Positions 9,001 through 17,303 of a stretch of 64,000 nucleotides of DNA are shown here, one piece after another. Under the pieces are notes generated by a model that saw only the letters and a program-made list of their open reading frames with translations, did no database searches and was not told the origin of the DNA. A program made the translations under genes and the position numbers. This DNA comes from Paenibacillus sp. FSL R7-0345 (GTDB lineage Bacteria > Bacillota > Bacilli > Paenibacillales > Paenibacillaceae): the NCBI RefSeq assembly GCF_038595055.1, contig NZ_CP152002.1:390501-454500 (forward strand), written 5' to 3'. Every line of letters begins with the position of its first letter. Position 1 is the first letter of the stretch.

Positions 9001-9198
9001 AGTGCATCCTTTGTCCAGACCATTATTGTACTTGGTCATAAAATGGGGCTGGATGTGGTGGCTGAAGGGGTAGAGGATGCCAGCCAGCTGACGTTCCTCA
9101 ATGAATCGGGCTGTGATAAGGTCCAGGGCTACCTGATCAGCAGACCGGTGCCGCCGCGCGGGGTATGGGAGCTTCTGGAGCTGCAGAAGCCGGAATGA
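6082..9198 (+). CDS. Substrate-binding/PAS/PAS/GGDEF/EAL c-di-GMP signalling protein
   Basis: A 1038-residue fusion. A signal peptide (1-27) is followed by an SBP_bac_3-type periplasmic binding domain (about 30-250), a transmembrane helix (about 257-280), a first PAS domain, a coiled coil, a PAS_3-type domain (about 455-570), a second coiled coil, GGDEF (about 610-775) and EAL (about 790-1035). The cyclase site is intact (SRLGGDEF), but there is no RxxD inhibitory site five residues before it. The EAL side keeps GFEALIRW, the Asn in SVNIS, ALDDFGTGYS, LKMDK, AEGVE and VQGYL, so it could be an active phosphodiesterase. An extracellular ligand may therefore tune c-di-GMP in either direction. 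The ATG at 6082 has AAGGAG eight bases upstream; an upstream TTG in frame lacks a site. Confidence 0.9.
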   Translation: MKRCKLLLLIGILLMLAPPAAAHAERQDIKYQAELDYPPLKYIQNGYLTGFDIDLTSLIFEKQEYLIHYSTGDWEQTYKLLTGGQIDTTGLMAVTEQRKKDTLFSTPVFKSYISIYSRQALKDRVTVDTLERYKIGVGKSQYTAAVLQSKAGVANYIEYPTVPAALEALVKGEIDLLFENQGVVDYLIVERGLTGNIIRKMSNLYPVDVAYGVSTSSPELVPYINARLERLQRSGAFEELYQQYFFTHSAGYTAMINDRIIFGIVIGLSVLLFGVVSIRMYIRRLRRTIHSEQEFFVDVIEHTGMIVWAVARDKRVIRFNRFAEKMTGLKEQDVLGKKLDELPGLDGDVSLLHDLLIRALYQDFVNNVELKLPEHSPEARYFSIRTTLIKGMDAQDEDVYLLVGLDIDDCKQNELKLQLSYEELESTYEELTATETELQEQLYRLSVSERRLRLTSEGSGAYMWELDWKTGFYKLSERWYEVMGYTEDEINGMENGVLSIIHPDDREQADKARQEHFSGQTPVYETEYRMRTKDNHYIWFEVRGKSIVDPADNLKLFNGSLIDISRRKQAEFKLSNSYQELEATYEQLTATQQELVEQYDMLLENQKNMHRLAYMDSLSNLPNRVSLLEAMENYFRRPGGKAALMFVDTDNFKYINDTLGHKSGDILIRKASERLMSLVQDKAMLSRLGGDEFVVFIENAEDREAVLTLAEDIMRAFRRPFLIGESNLYVSVSIGISFYPEDGETTEEILKNADVAMYRAKEEGKGTYVIYDKSMHTAFNERMHIEKHLRSAMNNNEFELHYQPQADIKTGRITGFEALIRWNSPVLGFVSPLSFIKVAEDSRLIIYIGEWVLREACSFMKSIHERTGRLYKISVNISIIQLLQDDFVDIVLDSLEKSGLAPSCLELEITESIFMESFESTVSKLEFLKSRGIRIALDDFGTGYSSLSYLQQLPISTLKMDKIFIDSLADQAYSASFVQTIIVLGHKMGLDVVAEGVEDASQLTFLNESGCDKVQGYLISRPVPPRGVWELLELQKPE

Positions 9199-9223
9199 TT
9201 GCTCCCGCCGCGGTTAAAGAGAA

Positions 9224-9260
9224 TAAAACGGATCTGCGTACTGTACGCAGATCCGTTTTG
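9224..9260. terminator. Bidirectional terminator between convergent c-di-GMP genes
   Basis: A near-perfect hairpin, AAAACGGATCTGCGTA paired with TACGCAGATCCGTTTT around two bases, with A/T runs on both flanks. Confidence 0.9.
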
Positions 9261-9278
9261 CTGTAAAACAGACATAAA

Positions 9279-10373
9279 TTATTGCAGAACAATCCGGTTT
9301 TTACCCGTTTTTTTGGCTTCGTACAAGGCGTCATCCGCCTGCTGAAAGGTAGAGCTCTTCGTGTCACGTACCGAGAATTCATGCATTCCGATACTCACGG
9401 TTACAGACCCGCCGTTCATTTCCTCAATCGGCATAGCGGCTATGCCGGTCAGAATCCGCTCCATAATCTCCCTTGCCTCCTGCAGCTCCTTGGCGGTCAG
9501 AATGACTACGAACTCCTCTCCGCCGTAACGGGCAGCAAAGTCATCGGTGCCGATATGCTTCAGAACTACAGCGGCTACCTGCTTGAGGACAATATCCCCT
9601 ACCCAGTGTCCGAACTGATCGTTCACTTTTTTGAAATTATCGATATCCAAAACAGCCAGCTGCATCGGAAAAGGGTTGCTCTGCTGATGATCAATCAGCC
9701 AGCCCAGGTATTCGTGAAACGTCTTGTGATTGTACAAATCAGTCAGCGGATCAATCTTCGACAGCCGGTCCATAATGATGTTCTGGATGCGCAGATCCTG
9801 CTCTGACTTCGCGGATTCCTCAAGCGACTGCATGAGGTCGCGACCGCGGCCGATAACCCCGAATCCGGCCAGTGCAGTACCGGCGAAAATCAGTGCAATC
9901 ATAATGTGCTGAATCCGCAGCGTATATTCGTACTCCGGCGTATTTATAAACAGCATAACGATGTAGAGCAGACAAATCAGCGAAGATGCCTTCATATAGC
10001 TGCTCTTGAGGTAGATCATCGATACAAGCAGGGGAAGCAGCATAATGAGCGGCTTGACCTCATATTCGGCAGTTAAGTTAGTGATAATCAGGATGGCATA
10101 GAGATGACTGGCGACAACAATCGAGAATTCCGAGAACACCGTTTTCCACCTGTAGATTGCCTCCAGAATGAGAATCAGGACAAGAATGAAGGAATCGGGA
10201 ATCAGCACATGGATGACAAAATAATGTCTGTCTGTAAATTCAGGTCTATGGCCCCACATGGATAGTGAGATGAAAAGCTGACTTGCCAAATATACCAGGA
10301 GAACCATCCAAAAGGTATTGAGGAGTACCCGGTTCCAGTAGCTTTGGCGAGGAGTTGGCGGCGGGATGTGCAT
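9279..10373 (-). CDS. Membrane diguanylate cyclase (GGDEF)
   Basis: A 364-residue protein. Six or so hydrophobic segments fill residues 15-180. A short linker helix then leads into a C-terminal GGDEF domain (about 205-362). The signature is ARYGGEEFVVIL, a functional variant of GGDEF; DNFKKVNDQFGH upstream is the usual metal/nucleotide-binding segment. There is no RxxD inhibitory site in the expected place, so product feedback is not obvious. The start ATG follows GAGGAAATATCT. It is convergent with the GGDEF/EAL gene. What the membrane part senses is unknown; it does not match a named MASE domain that I can recognise. Confidence 0.9.
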   Translation of the reverse strand: MHIPPPTPRQSYWNRVLLNTFWMVLLVYLASQLFISLSMWGHRPEFTDRHYFVIHVLIPDSFILVLILILEAIYRWKTVFSEFSIVVASHLYAILIITNLTAEYEVKPLIMLLPLLVSMIYLKSSYMKASSLICLLYIVMLFINTPEYEYTLRIQHIMIALIFAGTALAGFGVIGRGRDLMQSLEESAKSEQDLRIQNIIMDRLSKIDPLTDLYNHKTFHEYLGWLIDHQQSNPFPMQLAVLDIDNFKKVNDQFGHWVGDIVLKQVAAVVLKHIGTDDFAARYGGEEFVVILTAKELQEAREIMERILTGIAAMPIEEMNGGSVTVSIGMHEFSVRDTKSSTFQQADDALYEAKKTGKNRIVLQ

Positions 10374-10546
10374 AGATATTTCCTCATTTCCAGTGGCAAT
10401 ATAACTATATATTCGACAAATATCCCTCTGATCCTCCCATTTGCCGTGAACAATATAATGTTCGTGTTTTAGTGATTTTATTATTAATTATATCCTTATA
10501 AATTTGTATATATAATTAAAACACGAATTATTTAAGGACAACACTC

Positions 10547-10575
10547 TTGACACATTCGTCTCATTTCTGTAGAAT
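10547..10575 (+). promoter_or_regulatory. SigA promoter of the riboswitch-controlled dehydrogenase
   Basis: TTGACA (10547-10552) and TAGAAT (10570-10575) are separated by 17 bases. Transcription would begin near 10582, about 25 bases before the aptamer. Confidence 0.85.
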
Positions 10576-10606
10576 TCCTATTGGCTCATAAAATAAATTG
10601 AAGCTG

Positions 10607-10712
10607 TTCGTATATCCCCGGAGATAAGGTTTGGGGGTTTCTACAGGGAACCGTAAATTCCTGGCTACGAATAGGATGCATTTTGCATACCTATGAAGAG
10701 CCGGGATTTTTT
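10607..10712 (+). promoter_or_regulatory. Variant purine (guanine-family) riboswitch with a terminator platform
   Basis: The three-way junction is clear. P1 is TTCGTA (10607-10612)/TACGAA (10666-10671). P2 is CCCCGGA/TTTGGGG with loop GATAAGG. J2/3 is GTTTCTAC, and P3 has the conserved loop CCGTAAA. J3/1 reads GGCTACG; the pyrimidine that selects the purine is C, as in guanine aptamers. Two positions are unusual: J1/2 is one base shorter than the standard TATAATC, and the residue before the key C is G instead of A. TCCTGGCT (10659-10666), which is P3/J3-1 sequence, can instead pair with AGCCGGGA (10699-10706), followed by six Ts, enclosing an ATAGG/CCTAT hairpin. Aptamer and terminator are mutually exclusive, so ligand should turn the gene on. 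Confidence 0.85.
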
Positions 10713-10787
10713 GTGTGTTGCGCTATCATATCGCAGAAACGGCGGCTGAGAAGTCAGCGTTTCTTCCTGGGAGGAACAAGAGAACAG

Positions 10788-12230
10788 ATGAGTAAATATG
10801 ATGTGATTGTTGTAGGTGCCGGCCCGGCCGGAATATTTGCCTGTTATGAACTGACCCTCAAGGCCCCTGAATTGAAAATATTGCTTGTAGATAAAGGCCA
10901 TGACATTTACCGCCGCAGCTGTCCGATCCTGGAGGAGAAAATCAAGCTCTGTCCGCCTGCCGCCGGCCGCAAGGAGTTCGCCGGCTGTCTGCCGGCCTGC
11001 TCCATTACTGCCGGGTTCGGAGGCGCCGGAGCTTACAGTGACGGCAAATTTAATATCACAACTGAATTCGGCGGCTGGATGACCGACTATCTGGCACCTT
11101 CAAAGGTGCTGGAGCTGATCGAATATGTGGATGCCATCAACCTGGAGCATGGTGCAACTCCGGCTATTACCGATCCGACAACGGACAGTATCCGCAGTAT
11201 TGAGCAGCGCGGGTATGCCGCCGGTCTTAAGCTGCTGCGGGCGCAGGTCCGGCATTTGGGTACTGAGCAGAACCTGGAGATTCTTAAATCCATATATGAA
11301 TATTTAAAGACACGGATTGAAATGCAGTTTAAGACTGAGGTACAGGACATTATCACTGTCAAGGAGAACGGAGCCCACCGGATTACGGGGATAACGCTCA
11401 AGAACGGTGATATCCACGAAGCAGATCATGTCATGATTGCCCCGGGCCGTGACGGCTCCGCCTGGCTGACTGAGGTGCTGAAGAAGCGCCGGCTCAAAAT
11501 GTACAACAATCAGGTCGACGTGGGTGTCAGAGTTGAAACGTCCGATGTGGTGATGCGCGAGATTAACGAGCATTTGTATGAAGGCAAATTTGTGTTTAAT
11601 ACATCGGTCGGTACCCGTGTCCGGACCTTTTGCAGCAATCCGTCCGGCCATGTGGTCGTAGAAAATCACAGCGGGGTCATGGCGGCCAACGGTCACTCTT
11701 ATAAGGATCCGGCGCTTGGCTCCAAGAATACGAACTTTGCCCTGCTGGTGTCGCATACCTTTACAGAGCCGTTTGATAAGCCTAACGAGTATGCCCGGGA
11801 AATCTGCAAGCGGGCGAATGACCTCTCTAACGGCGGTGTAATTGTCCAGAAATACGGCGATATCCTGCGCGGGCGCCGTTCTACGGAGACCCGGATTAAG
11901 GAAGGGTTCCTCGAGCCGACACTAAAAGAAGCAGTTCCCGGTGACCTGGGCCTCGTCCTGCCTTACATTACCATGAAAAGCCTGATTGAAATGGTCGAGG
12001 CACTGGAAAAGGTAACCCCGGGCATTGCCTCTGAGCACACATTGTTCTATGGCGTAGAGGCGAAATTCTATTCGGCCCGGCCGAAGCTGACAGAGCAGCT
12101 GGAAACAGAAATTTCCGGACTCTACTGCGGCGGAGACGGGGCAGGCATTACCCGCGGACTGGCCCAGGCAGGCGCTGCAGGGGTATGGATTGCCCGCGGC
12201 ATGCTGGAGCGTGTCGCGGCTTACATGTAA
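10788..12230 (+). CDS. FAD-dependent dehydrogenase (COG2509-type NAD(P)/FAD oxidoreductase)
   Basis: A 480-residue flavoprotein. The N-terminus carries the dinucleotide-binding fold (VIVVGAGPAGIFACYEL), followed by a Cys-containing segment (RRSCPILEEK, LCPP, GCLPACS) and FGGAGAYSDGKFN. The C-terminus has the second FAD signature (GLYCGGDGAGITRGLAQAGAAG). This is the uncharacterised FAD-dependent dehydrogenase family related to HI0933/YhiN-like flavoproteins; the substrate is unknown. I chose the ATG at 10788, since GGGAGG lies upstream (13 bases away) and the flavin fold begins directly; frame extensions further upstream run into the riboswitch terminator. Control by a purine-family riboswitch suggests a role in purine or xanthine metabolism, which is inference. 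Confidence 0.87.
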   Translation: MSKYDVIVVGAGPAGIFACYELTLKAPELKILLVDKGHDIYRRSCPILEEKIKLCPPAAGRKEFAGCLPACSITAGFGGAGAYSDGKFNITTEFGGWMTDYLAPSKVLELIEYVDAINLEHGATPAITDPTTDSIRSIEQRGYAAGLKLLRAQVRHLGTEQNLEILKSIYEYLKTRIEMQFKTEVQDIITVKENGAHRITGITLKNGDIHEADHVMIAPGRDGSAWLTEVLKKRRLKMYNNQVDVGVRVETSDVVMREINEHLYEGKFVFNTSVGTRVRTFCSNPSGHVVVENHSGVMAANGHSYKDPALGSKNTNFALLVSHTFTEPFDKPNEYAREICKRANDLSNGGVIVQKYGDILRGRRSTETRIKEGFLEPTLKEAVPGDLGLVLPYITMKSLIEMVEALEKVTPGIASEHTLFYGVEAKFYSARPKLTEQLETEISGLYCGGDGAGITRGLAQAGAAGVWIARGMLERVAAYM

Positions 12231-12243
12231 CATGTACTATCAG

Positions 12244-12287
12244 GCTGTCTTTTTGCAAAGCTATTGCAGAAGGACAGCTTTTTTTTT
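12244..12287 (+). terminator. Intrinsic terminator of the FAD dehydrogenase
   Basis: GCTGTC plus a TTTTTGCAA arm pairs with TTGCAGAAGGACAGC, followed by nine Ts. Confidence 0.88.
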
Positions 12288-12366
12288 ATTAAAATTACTT
12301 CCTTTATTTAACTACACTGATATAATGTTAGAATACATAACATAATAGAGTGGAGTGGAAGTACAA

Positions 12367-13884
12367 ATGCGAGTTCACCGGGGTAAAAATGTTCTGGTCG
12401 GTCTGCTGTTACTGGCCGTGGGTCTATACGGGTTATGGATAGACATTCATTGGCTGCATAAGCTGGTATATCTGGTGCTGATGGCGGCGCTTGGCGGGCT
12501 CGCATGGAATACATACTGCAGAGAAAGGTATAGAGACGGACTGCTTGAAGAAGCGCGGGATCAGGTTGAGGGGCTAGGCAATGAGATCGTGGTTACCTCA
12601 GACAGGCTCTACGGTGCGCTTGAAGAGATCAGCCGGCATACTGAAGGCCTGCAGCAGACAGCAGATTATTCACATGCTTACGAGGTGGACCTGCAGATCC
12701 GCAGCAATGAGGCGAAGGCGAATCTGGAAGGCGCTTTCTCGACGATGGGCGGTGTAGCTGAAATGACCACGCATATCAAGGCCTTAACGGAGCGGCTGGG
12801 AACAGGTATGCTGGATGCGCGCCAGCGAACAGCGGAAATGGTCCACTCGTTAGAGAGTACCGATGAGGTTATGGCTGAGCTGCAGGAGAGAAGCGGGGAC
12901 ATGCAGGATAAGTTCACTGCACTCAGCAGTCACATTGCCATGGTCGAGGAAATTAACTCCTTAATTGTAGGGATTGTTAATGAGACCTCGCTGCTGGCGC
13001 TGAACGCTTCGATCGAAGCGGCGAGGGCCGGAGAGCAGGGGCGCGGGTTCGCCGTGGTGGCGGCCCGGATCAGGCAGCTGGCAGATCAGAGCAGAAGCTC
13101 GGTGGAACGCTCGTCAGAGGTGCTGCAGGATATCAATAACGGTGTCCGGCAGGTATTGGAATCTGTGACTAAGGAGCAGAAGGCCGTTTCCCATGGTGTA
13201 CAAGAGGTAGCTACGGTAAAGCTACGGTTGTCCGATGTATCGGCGAGAATTGAAGAGGTCGGGGCTGCCGTTACGGATACCGTTAATGCGGCTTCCAGAC
13301 AGGGCGGATTAATTGAGGCAGCAACAAGTGAGCTGCGTGGTGCTGTCGGCATCGTGAATGAGACTATTGCCGGAGTGGACCTGACTCTGGAGCAGGTGAC
13401 CCGGCAGCGGTCACAGATCGGCCAGCTTAATGAGATCAGCGCCAGTCTGCTGAGTGAATCGCAGGCTCTACAGCAGTCCGTGAGCCGGATTGCCGGACAC
13501 GGAGCTGCTGACACAGGCCGTTACACAGCCCGGCTGCAGGAAATGCAAAGCCTGCTGCAGGAGCTTGCTGCCAGACAGGAGCTGGTTGAGACGGATACGG
13601 CAAGCCATGGCAGTGTGCTGACTGCCTGTATGAACAAAGTGCCCGAGGTGCAGGCTATCTGGTCCAACCGGACGGACGGCACATTTATTTTCTCCGAGCC
13701 GGCTGCCGGGCTGATGAATGCAAAACGCCGGGATTGGTACAACGGGGCGATAAATGAAGGCGAATATGTCTCCTCACCGTATGTCTCAGCGATTACCAAA
13801 CGTTCCTGCATTACCTTGTCCAGGGCAATCAAGAATACCCGGGGAGAGACAGTTGGTGTAGTCGGGATTGATCTGGCGGTATAA
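12367..13884 (+). CDS. Methyl-accepting chemotaxis-type transducer with a C-terminal Cache-like domain
   Basis: A 505-residue protein. Two closely spaced transmembrane helices lie at about 10-50 with almost no extracellular loop. A signalling coiled coil follows (about 60-400), with the chemoreceptor tip [20 protein letters not shown] and [18 protein letters not shown] final domain of about 95 residues ([53 protein letters not shown]) resembles the Cache/PAS fold. In ordinary receptors the Cache domain is N-terminal and outside the cell; here it is after the signalling domain and should be cytoplasmic. No HAMP domain is evident. The start ATG at 12367 is preceded by GGAAG seven bases upstream; a GTG twelve bases earlier is less likely. 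Confidence 0.85.
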   Translation: MRVHRGKNVLVGLLLLAVGLYGLWIDIHWLHKLVYLVLMAALGGLAWNTYCRERYRDGLLEEARDQVEGLGNEIVVTSDRLYGALEEISRHTEGLQQTADYSHAYEVDLQIRSNEAKANLEGAFSTMGGVAEMTTHIKALTERLGTGMLDARQRTAEMVHSLESTDEVMAELQERSGDMQDKFTALSSHIAMVEEINSLIVGIVNETSLLALNASIEAARAGEQGRGFAVVAARIRQLADQSRSSVERSSEVLQDINNGVRQVLESVTKEQKAVSHGVQEVATVKLRLSDVSARIEEVGAAVTDTVNAASRQGGLIEAATSELRGAVGIVNETIAGVDLTLEQVTRQRSQIGQLNEISASLLSESQALQQSVSRIAGHGAADTGRYTARLQEMQSLLQELAARQELVETDTASHGSVLTACMNKVPEVQAIWSNRTDGTFIFSEPAAGLMNAKRRDWYNGAINEGEYVSSPYVSAITKRSCITLSRAIKNTRGETVGVVGIDLAV

Positions 13885-13963
13885 GGAAGTATCGGGGACA
13901 GTTACGTGAGTGGCCGTTCTTGCCGGCAGGTGCGTCAAAAAACAGGTATGAAAGGTATAATAG

Positions 13964-14000
13964 CAGCAGCCGGCCCTGGTTGATGGGCCGGCTGCTTTTT
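13964..14000 (+). terminator. Intrinsic terminator of the transducer gene
   Basis: AGCAGCCGGCCC pairs perfectly with GGGCCGGCTGCT around an eight-base loop, followed by five Ts. Confidence 0.9.
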
Positions 14001-14032
14001 GCATCAAAGAGTAAGGAACTGCATGGAAGCTG

Positions 14033-14611
14033 CTAACTCCCGGCTGCTTTAACAACCTGCAGCAGAGGCCAGACCGCCCGCCAGTTCTTTTTGGCTACCC
14101 GCTGCTCATACACGCTTTGAAGCTGAGGGGTAGCCGTGAAAAATGGAGACGGCCGGACGACCAGCCCGATAGCATCCCTGATCCCATGAGGTGCGGATAA
14201 GCGCAGACCGTCTTGCGGGGTCAAGGCCAGTCCAAGCGCAGTTGCGGTTTCCGGGAAATGTGCCATTCCATCCGTAGAGGAAGTATATGGCGCCAGGCCG
14301 TTAATAACATGCATTCTGGCCTGGTTTTTTACGGACCAGGGGACGGAACTGTCTATTTCCCGCAGCCGGGCTTCCCGGATCTTTTCGGTTTCCTCACGCA
14401 GATCATCCGGGTCGAAATAGATTACGTCTACATCGGCAAGCGGTGTCTTGCTGCTGAAGCCGTGCTGGAGATCCCACACCTTGGACCGCACAAATCCGGC
14501 GCAGACCCAGCAGTCCGGCAGCCCGAGAGTGCTCACGGCAGCCAAAATATCCATCATCCAGGGGTCTTCTTTTACAGCCTGCAATAAATCCTGCTCATTA
14601 TTAATACGCAA
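14033..14611 (-). CDS. Nucleotidyltransferase-fold protein (NTP_transf_6 type)
   Basis: A 192-residue soluble protein. Its GFVRSKVWDLQHG and LADVDVIYFDPDDL segments, about 25 residues apart, are the usual signature of the DUF925/NTP_transf_6 family. The acidic DVDVIYFD is expected to bind metal. These proteins have the polymerase-beta nucleotidyltransferase fold, but the acceptor substrate is unknown. Translation starts at a TTG (14611) with AAGGAGG ten bases upstream. The gene stands alone, between the transducer terminator and the divergent lytS-like gene. Confidence 0.82.
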   Translation of the reverse strand: MRINNEQDLLQAVKEDPWMMDILAAVSTLGLPDCWVCAGFVRSKVWDLQHGFSSKTPLADVDVIYFDPDDLREETEKIREARLREIDSSVPWSVKNQARMHVINGLAPYTSSTDGMAHFPETATALGLALTPQDGLRLSAPHGIRDAIGLVVRPSPFFTATPQLQSVYEQRVAKKNWRAVWPLLQVVKAAGS

Positions 14612-14793
14612 ATGAAAGGAACCTCCTTAACTTGATTCAGCCGGACAAGGAGCCGGCAGGCTCATAGCAGTAATCCTTTTATTATAAGACTTGAGAGGGG
14701 CGGCGGATATGCTGAAAGCGGCGATGTCAAATTGCTAACAGGAAGGGGCACACTCTATAATGTACCTTTAGATTGACCATTGGAGGCGTGATT

Positions 14794-16455
14794 GTGCATT
14801 ATAACCTGACGATTCTGCTGCAGCTGTTTGAGCGGGCGGCGCTGCTGCTGATGTGCCTGTTCGTGCTGACCCGGCTGCCGCGGTTTAAGGAGATTTTTAT
14901 TAAAGGAGCGTATGCTCCGCAAGAGCTGGCTATGGTGACCGTAGTGTTTAGCCTGTTTGCCATTATGGGGACTTATACCGGGATTAATGTGGAAGGTTCT
15001 CTTGTGAACGTGCGGATTATTGCCATCGTAGCCGGCGGTATTCTTTTTGGACCCTGGGTAGGTATGATTACCGGGCTGATCTCCGGCGTACACCGGTTTC
15101 TAATTGATATCGGCGGTGTGACTTCGGTGCCCTGCCTGATTACAAGTATTACAGCAGGGGTTGTATCCGGTGTGATCTACCGCCGCACTTCGCCTGAGAA
15201 ACGCTGGATTGCCGGCATTTTGGCTGGAATGGTCTGTGAAGCATTGACGATGGTACTGATTCTATTGATGGCGAATCCGGCTTCACTTGGGGCGGAGATC
15301 GTGTCGAAGATTGCTTTTCCGATGATAGCCGGTCAGATTTGTGTCGGGTTTATTGTCATGCTCGTGCAGAGCGTGGAAGGGGAGAAGGAACGGATTGCCG
15401 CTAAACAGTCCAAGCTGGCGCTGGATATCGCGAACAAGACGCTGCCGTATTTCCGCAACATCAATCCCCAGTCGCTGCGGATCATTTGCGAGATTATTAA
15501 GGAGGATATCGGGGCTGATGCGGTTGCGATTACCGATACCGGCCACATCCGTGCTTATGTCGGTGTTGGTGAGGAATATTATACCGAGACGGACGACATC
15601 ATCAGTGAAGAGACGAAGCAGACCATCAGCAGCGGGGAAATCACGATCCGTGATGATGATACAGAATATATGAACCGGGCGATTCGCTCGCTGATTATTA
15701 TTCCTTTGAAGGAAAAGGGTGAGGTGACGGGGGCACTGAAGATTTATTACACCAAAGCCCACAAAATCACCTATTCCCTGCAGGCGATGGCTGTCGGTCT
15801 CTCCCAGATTATATCCACACTGATGGAGGTGTCGCGGGTCGAAGGGATCAAGGAGATGGCCAATAAGGCCGAGCTGAAGGCGCTGCAGACCAGCATCAAC
15901 CCCCACTTTCTCTTTAACGCGCTGAATGCGATTGCCTCCTCCATCCGAATCGATCCAAGCAAGGCACGGGAGCTGATCGTCAATCTGTCAGGCTATATGC
16001 GCTACAATCTGGAGCTGACTGACGAATTCATCGACATCCGGCGTGAGCTGCAGCAGGTTCAGCAGTATGTGGAGATCGAAAAGGCACGGTTCGGCAGCCG
16101 TCTGGCGGTGGAGTATGAGATCGACGAGGTGGAGGTGCGTATTCCGAGCCTGATCATTCAGCCGCTTGTAGAGAACGCGATTGTTCATGGCATCCTGAAG
16201 ATAAGAGGCCAGGGTACAGTAACGATTTCGGTAAAAGACTTGGGGAGTGCCGTGCGGGTTGGCATCACCGATACCGGGGCGGGCATCAGCGAAGAAACGA
16301 TTGAGCGGGTCTATAGCGGCAGCATGCCGGATAACAAAATCGGACTATACAATGTGCACCAGCGGGTGAAACTGATTTACGGCCAGGGGCTGACCATTCA
16401 CAGGCTGAAGCAAGGGACGGAAATTTATTTTGATGTCAGAAAGGAGCGGCAATGA
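14794..16455 (+). CDS. LytS-type sensor histidine kinase (5TMR-LYT, GAF, His_kinase)
   Basis: A 553-residue kinase. Six hydrophobic segments at the N-terminus form the 5TM-5TMR_LYT receptor module, with the diagnostic [21 protein letters not shown] and [24 protein letters not shown]-like domain covers about 205-340. The histidine kinase domain has [10 protein letters not shown] (phosphorylated His), and the ATPase domain has [16 protein letters not shown] and DTGAGI. Kinases of this type include LytS and the pyruvate sensors YpdA and BtsS. The GTG at 14794 was chosen because GGAGG lies seven bases upstream; other in-frame starts overlap the site. It overlaps the response regulator gene by four bases. 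Confidence 0.9.
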   Translation: MHYNLTILLQLFERAALLLMCLFVLTRLPRFKEIFIKGAYAPQELAMVTVVFSLFAIMGTYTGINVEGSLVNVRIIAIVAGGILFGPWVGMITGLISGVHRFLIDIGGVTSVPCLITSITAGVVSGVIYRRTSPEKRWIAGILAGMVCEALTMVLILLMANPASLGAEIVSKIAFPMIAGQICVGFIVMLVQSVEGEKERIAAKQSKLALDIANKTLPYFRNINPQSLRIICEIIKEDIGADAVAITDTGHIRAYVGVGEEYYTETDDIISEETKQTISSGEITIRDDDTEYMNRAIRSLIIIPLKEKGEVTGALKIYYTKAHKITYSLQAMAVGLSQIISTLMEVSRVEGIKEMANKAELKALQTSINPHFLFNALNAIASSIRIDPSKARELIVNLSGYMRYNLELTDEFIDIRRELQQVQQYVEIEKARFGSRLAVEYEIDEVEVRIPSLIIQPLVENAIVHGILKIRGQGTVTISVKDLGSAVRVGITDTGAGISEETIERVYSGSMPDNKIGLYNVHQRVKLIYGQGLTIHRLKQGTEIYFDVRKERQ

Positions 16456-17180
16456 GAGCGATAATCGTAGAGGATGAAGTGCTGGCCAGGCAGGAGCTGG
16501 CTTTTTTGATTGGAGCACACAGCAGCATACGGATTGCCGCTGAGTTTGAGGACGGGCTGGATGCGCTGAAGTACCTGCAGACCGAGGAGGTGGATGTGCT
16601 CTTTTTGGATATCAATATTCCGTCAATTGACGGGGTGCTGCTGGCCCAGAATATCAGCCGGTTCTCTGTTAAACCCTATATCGTATTTATCACCGCCTAC
16701 AAGGAGCATGCCGCCGAGGCATTTGAGATCGAAGCCTTTGATTATATTCTGAAGCCCTACAGTGAAACGCGGATCAAGGCCATGCTGCGCAAGCTGGAAG
16801 GAGCGTATGCCGCACGCGGGCGTCAAAGTGAAGAAGAGCCGGTGAAGCTGAGCGACAAGGTGAATTTGTGGAAAAATGAGAAGATTATCGTCGTCGATGC
16901 CGACGAAATCTATTATGCTTCGGCGCAGGAGAAGACTACGAGCGTGATCACCAAGGGGGAGGAGTACAGTATGGCACTCAGCATCAGCGAGTTTCACAGC
17001 CGGCTGCCGCAGGACCGCTTTTTCCGCTGTCACCGTTCGTATCTCGTGAATCTGTCCAAAATTAAGGAGATCATCCCCTGGTTCAACAATACTTACCTGC
17101 TGCGGCTGCGCGATCTGGACTTTGAAGTGCCGGTCAGCCGGAGTAAAGTGAAGGAATTCAGGCAGATCATGCGCATCTAG
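16452..17180 (+). CDS. LytTR-family response regulator
   Basis: A 242-residue protein with a receiver domain (about 1-120; acidic pocket E7/D8, phosphoacceptor D53 in LFLDINIPS, Lys in ILKPYS) and a C-terminal LytTR DNA-binding domain (about 140-240; [19 protein letters not shown] is the family hallmark). It overlaps the kinase stop by ATGA and so is translationally coupled. LytTR regulators bind paired direct repeats about two helical turns apart; such a pair lies 8-35 bases after this gene, in front of the MFS transporter, which is therefore the likely target. Confidence 0.92.
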   Translation: MRAIIVEDEVLARQELAFLIGAHSSIRIAAEFEDGLDALKYLQTEEVDVLFLDINIPSIDGVLLAQNISRFSVKPYIVFITAYKEHAAEAFEIEAFDYILKPYSETRIKAMLRKLEGAYAARGRQSEEEPVKLSDKVNLWKNEKIIVVDADEIYYASAQEKTTSVITKGEEYSMALSISEFHSRLPQDRFFRCHRSYLVNLSKIKEIIPWFNNTYLLRLRDLDFEVPVSRSKVKEFRQIMRI

Positions 17181-17187
17181 CGGCCGT

Positions 17188-17250
17188 TCATTCCCCGTTA
17201 CTGTCATCTCATTCCGGATTTCGCTCAAGAAAGCGCTATTTCGCTACAAT
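17188..17250 (+). promoter_or_regulatory. Putative LytTR operator and promoter of the OFA transporter
   Basis: TCATTCC occurs at 17188-17194 and 17209-17215, exactly 21 bases apart. That is the repeat period described for the LytTR regulator YpdB. A TACAAT -10 hexamer lies at 17245-17250 with no good -35 box (CGCTCA at about 17222), as expected for an activator-dependent promoter with the repeats just upstream of -35. Confidence 0.5.
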
Positions 17251-17303
17251 AAAGAGGCAAAGAAGACCTCGCAGCGACTTCAGAGAGAAAGAAGGAATAG
17301 TTC

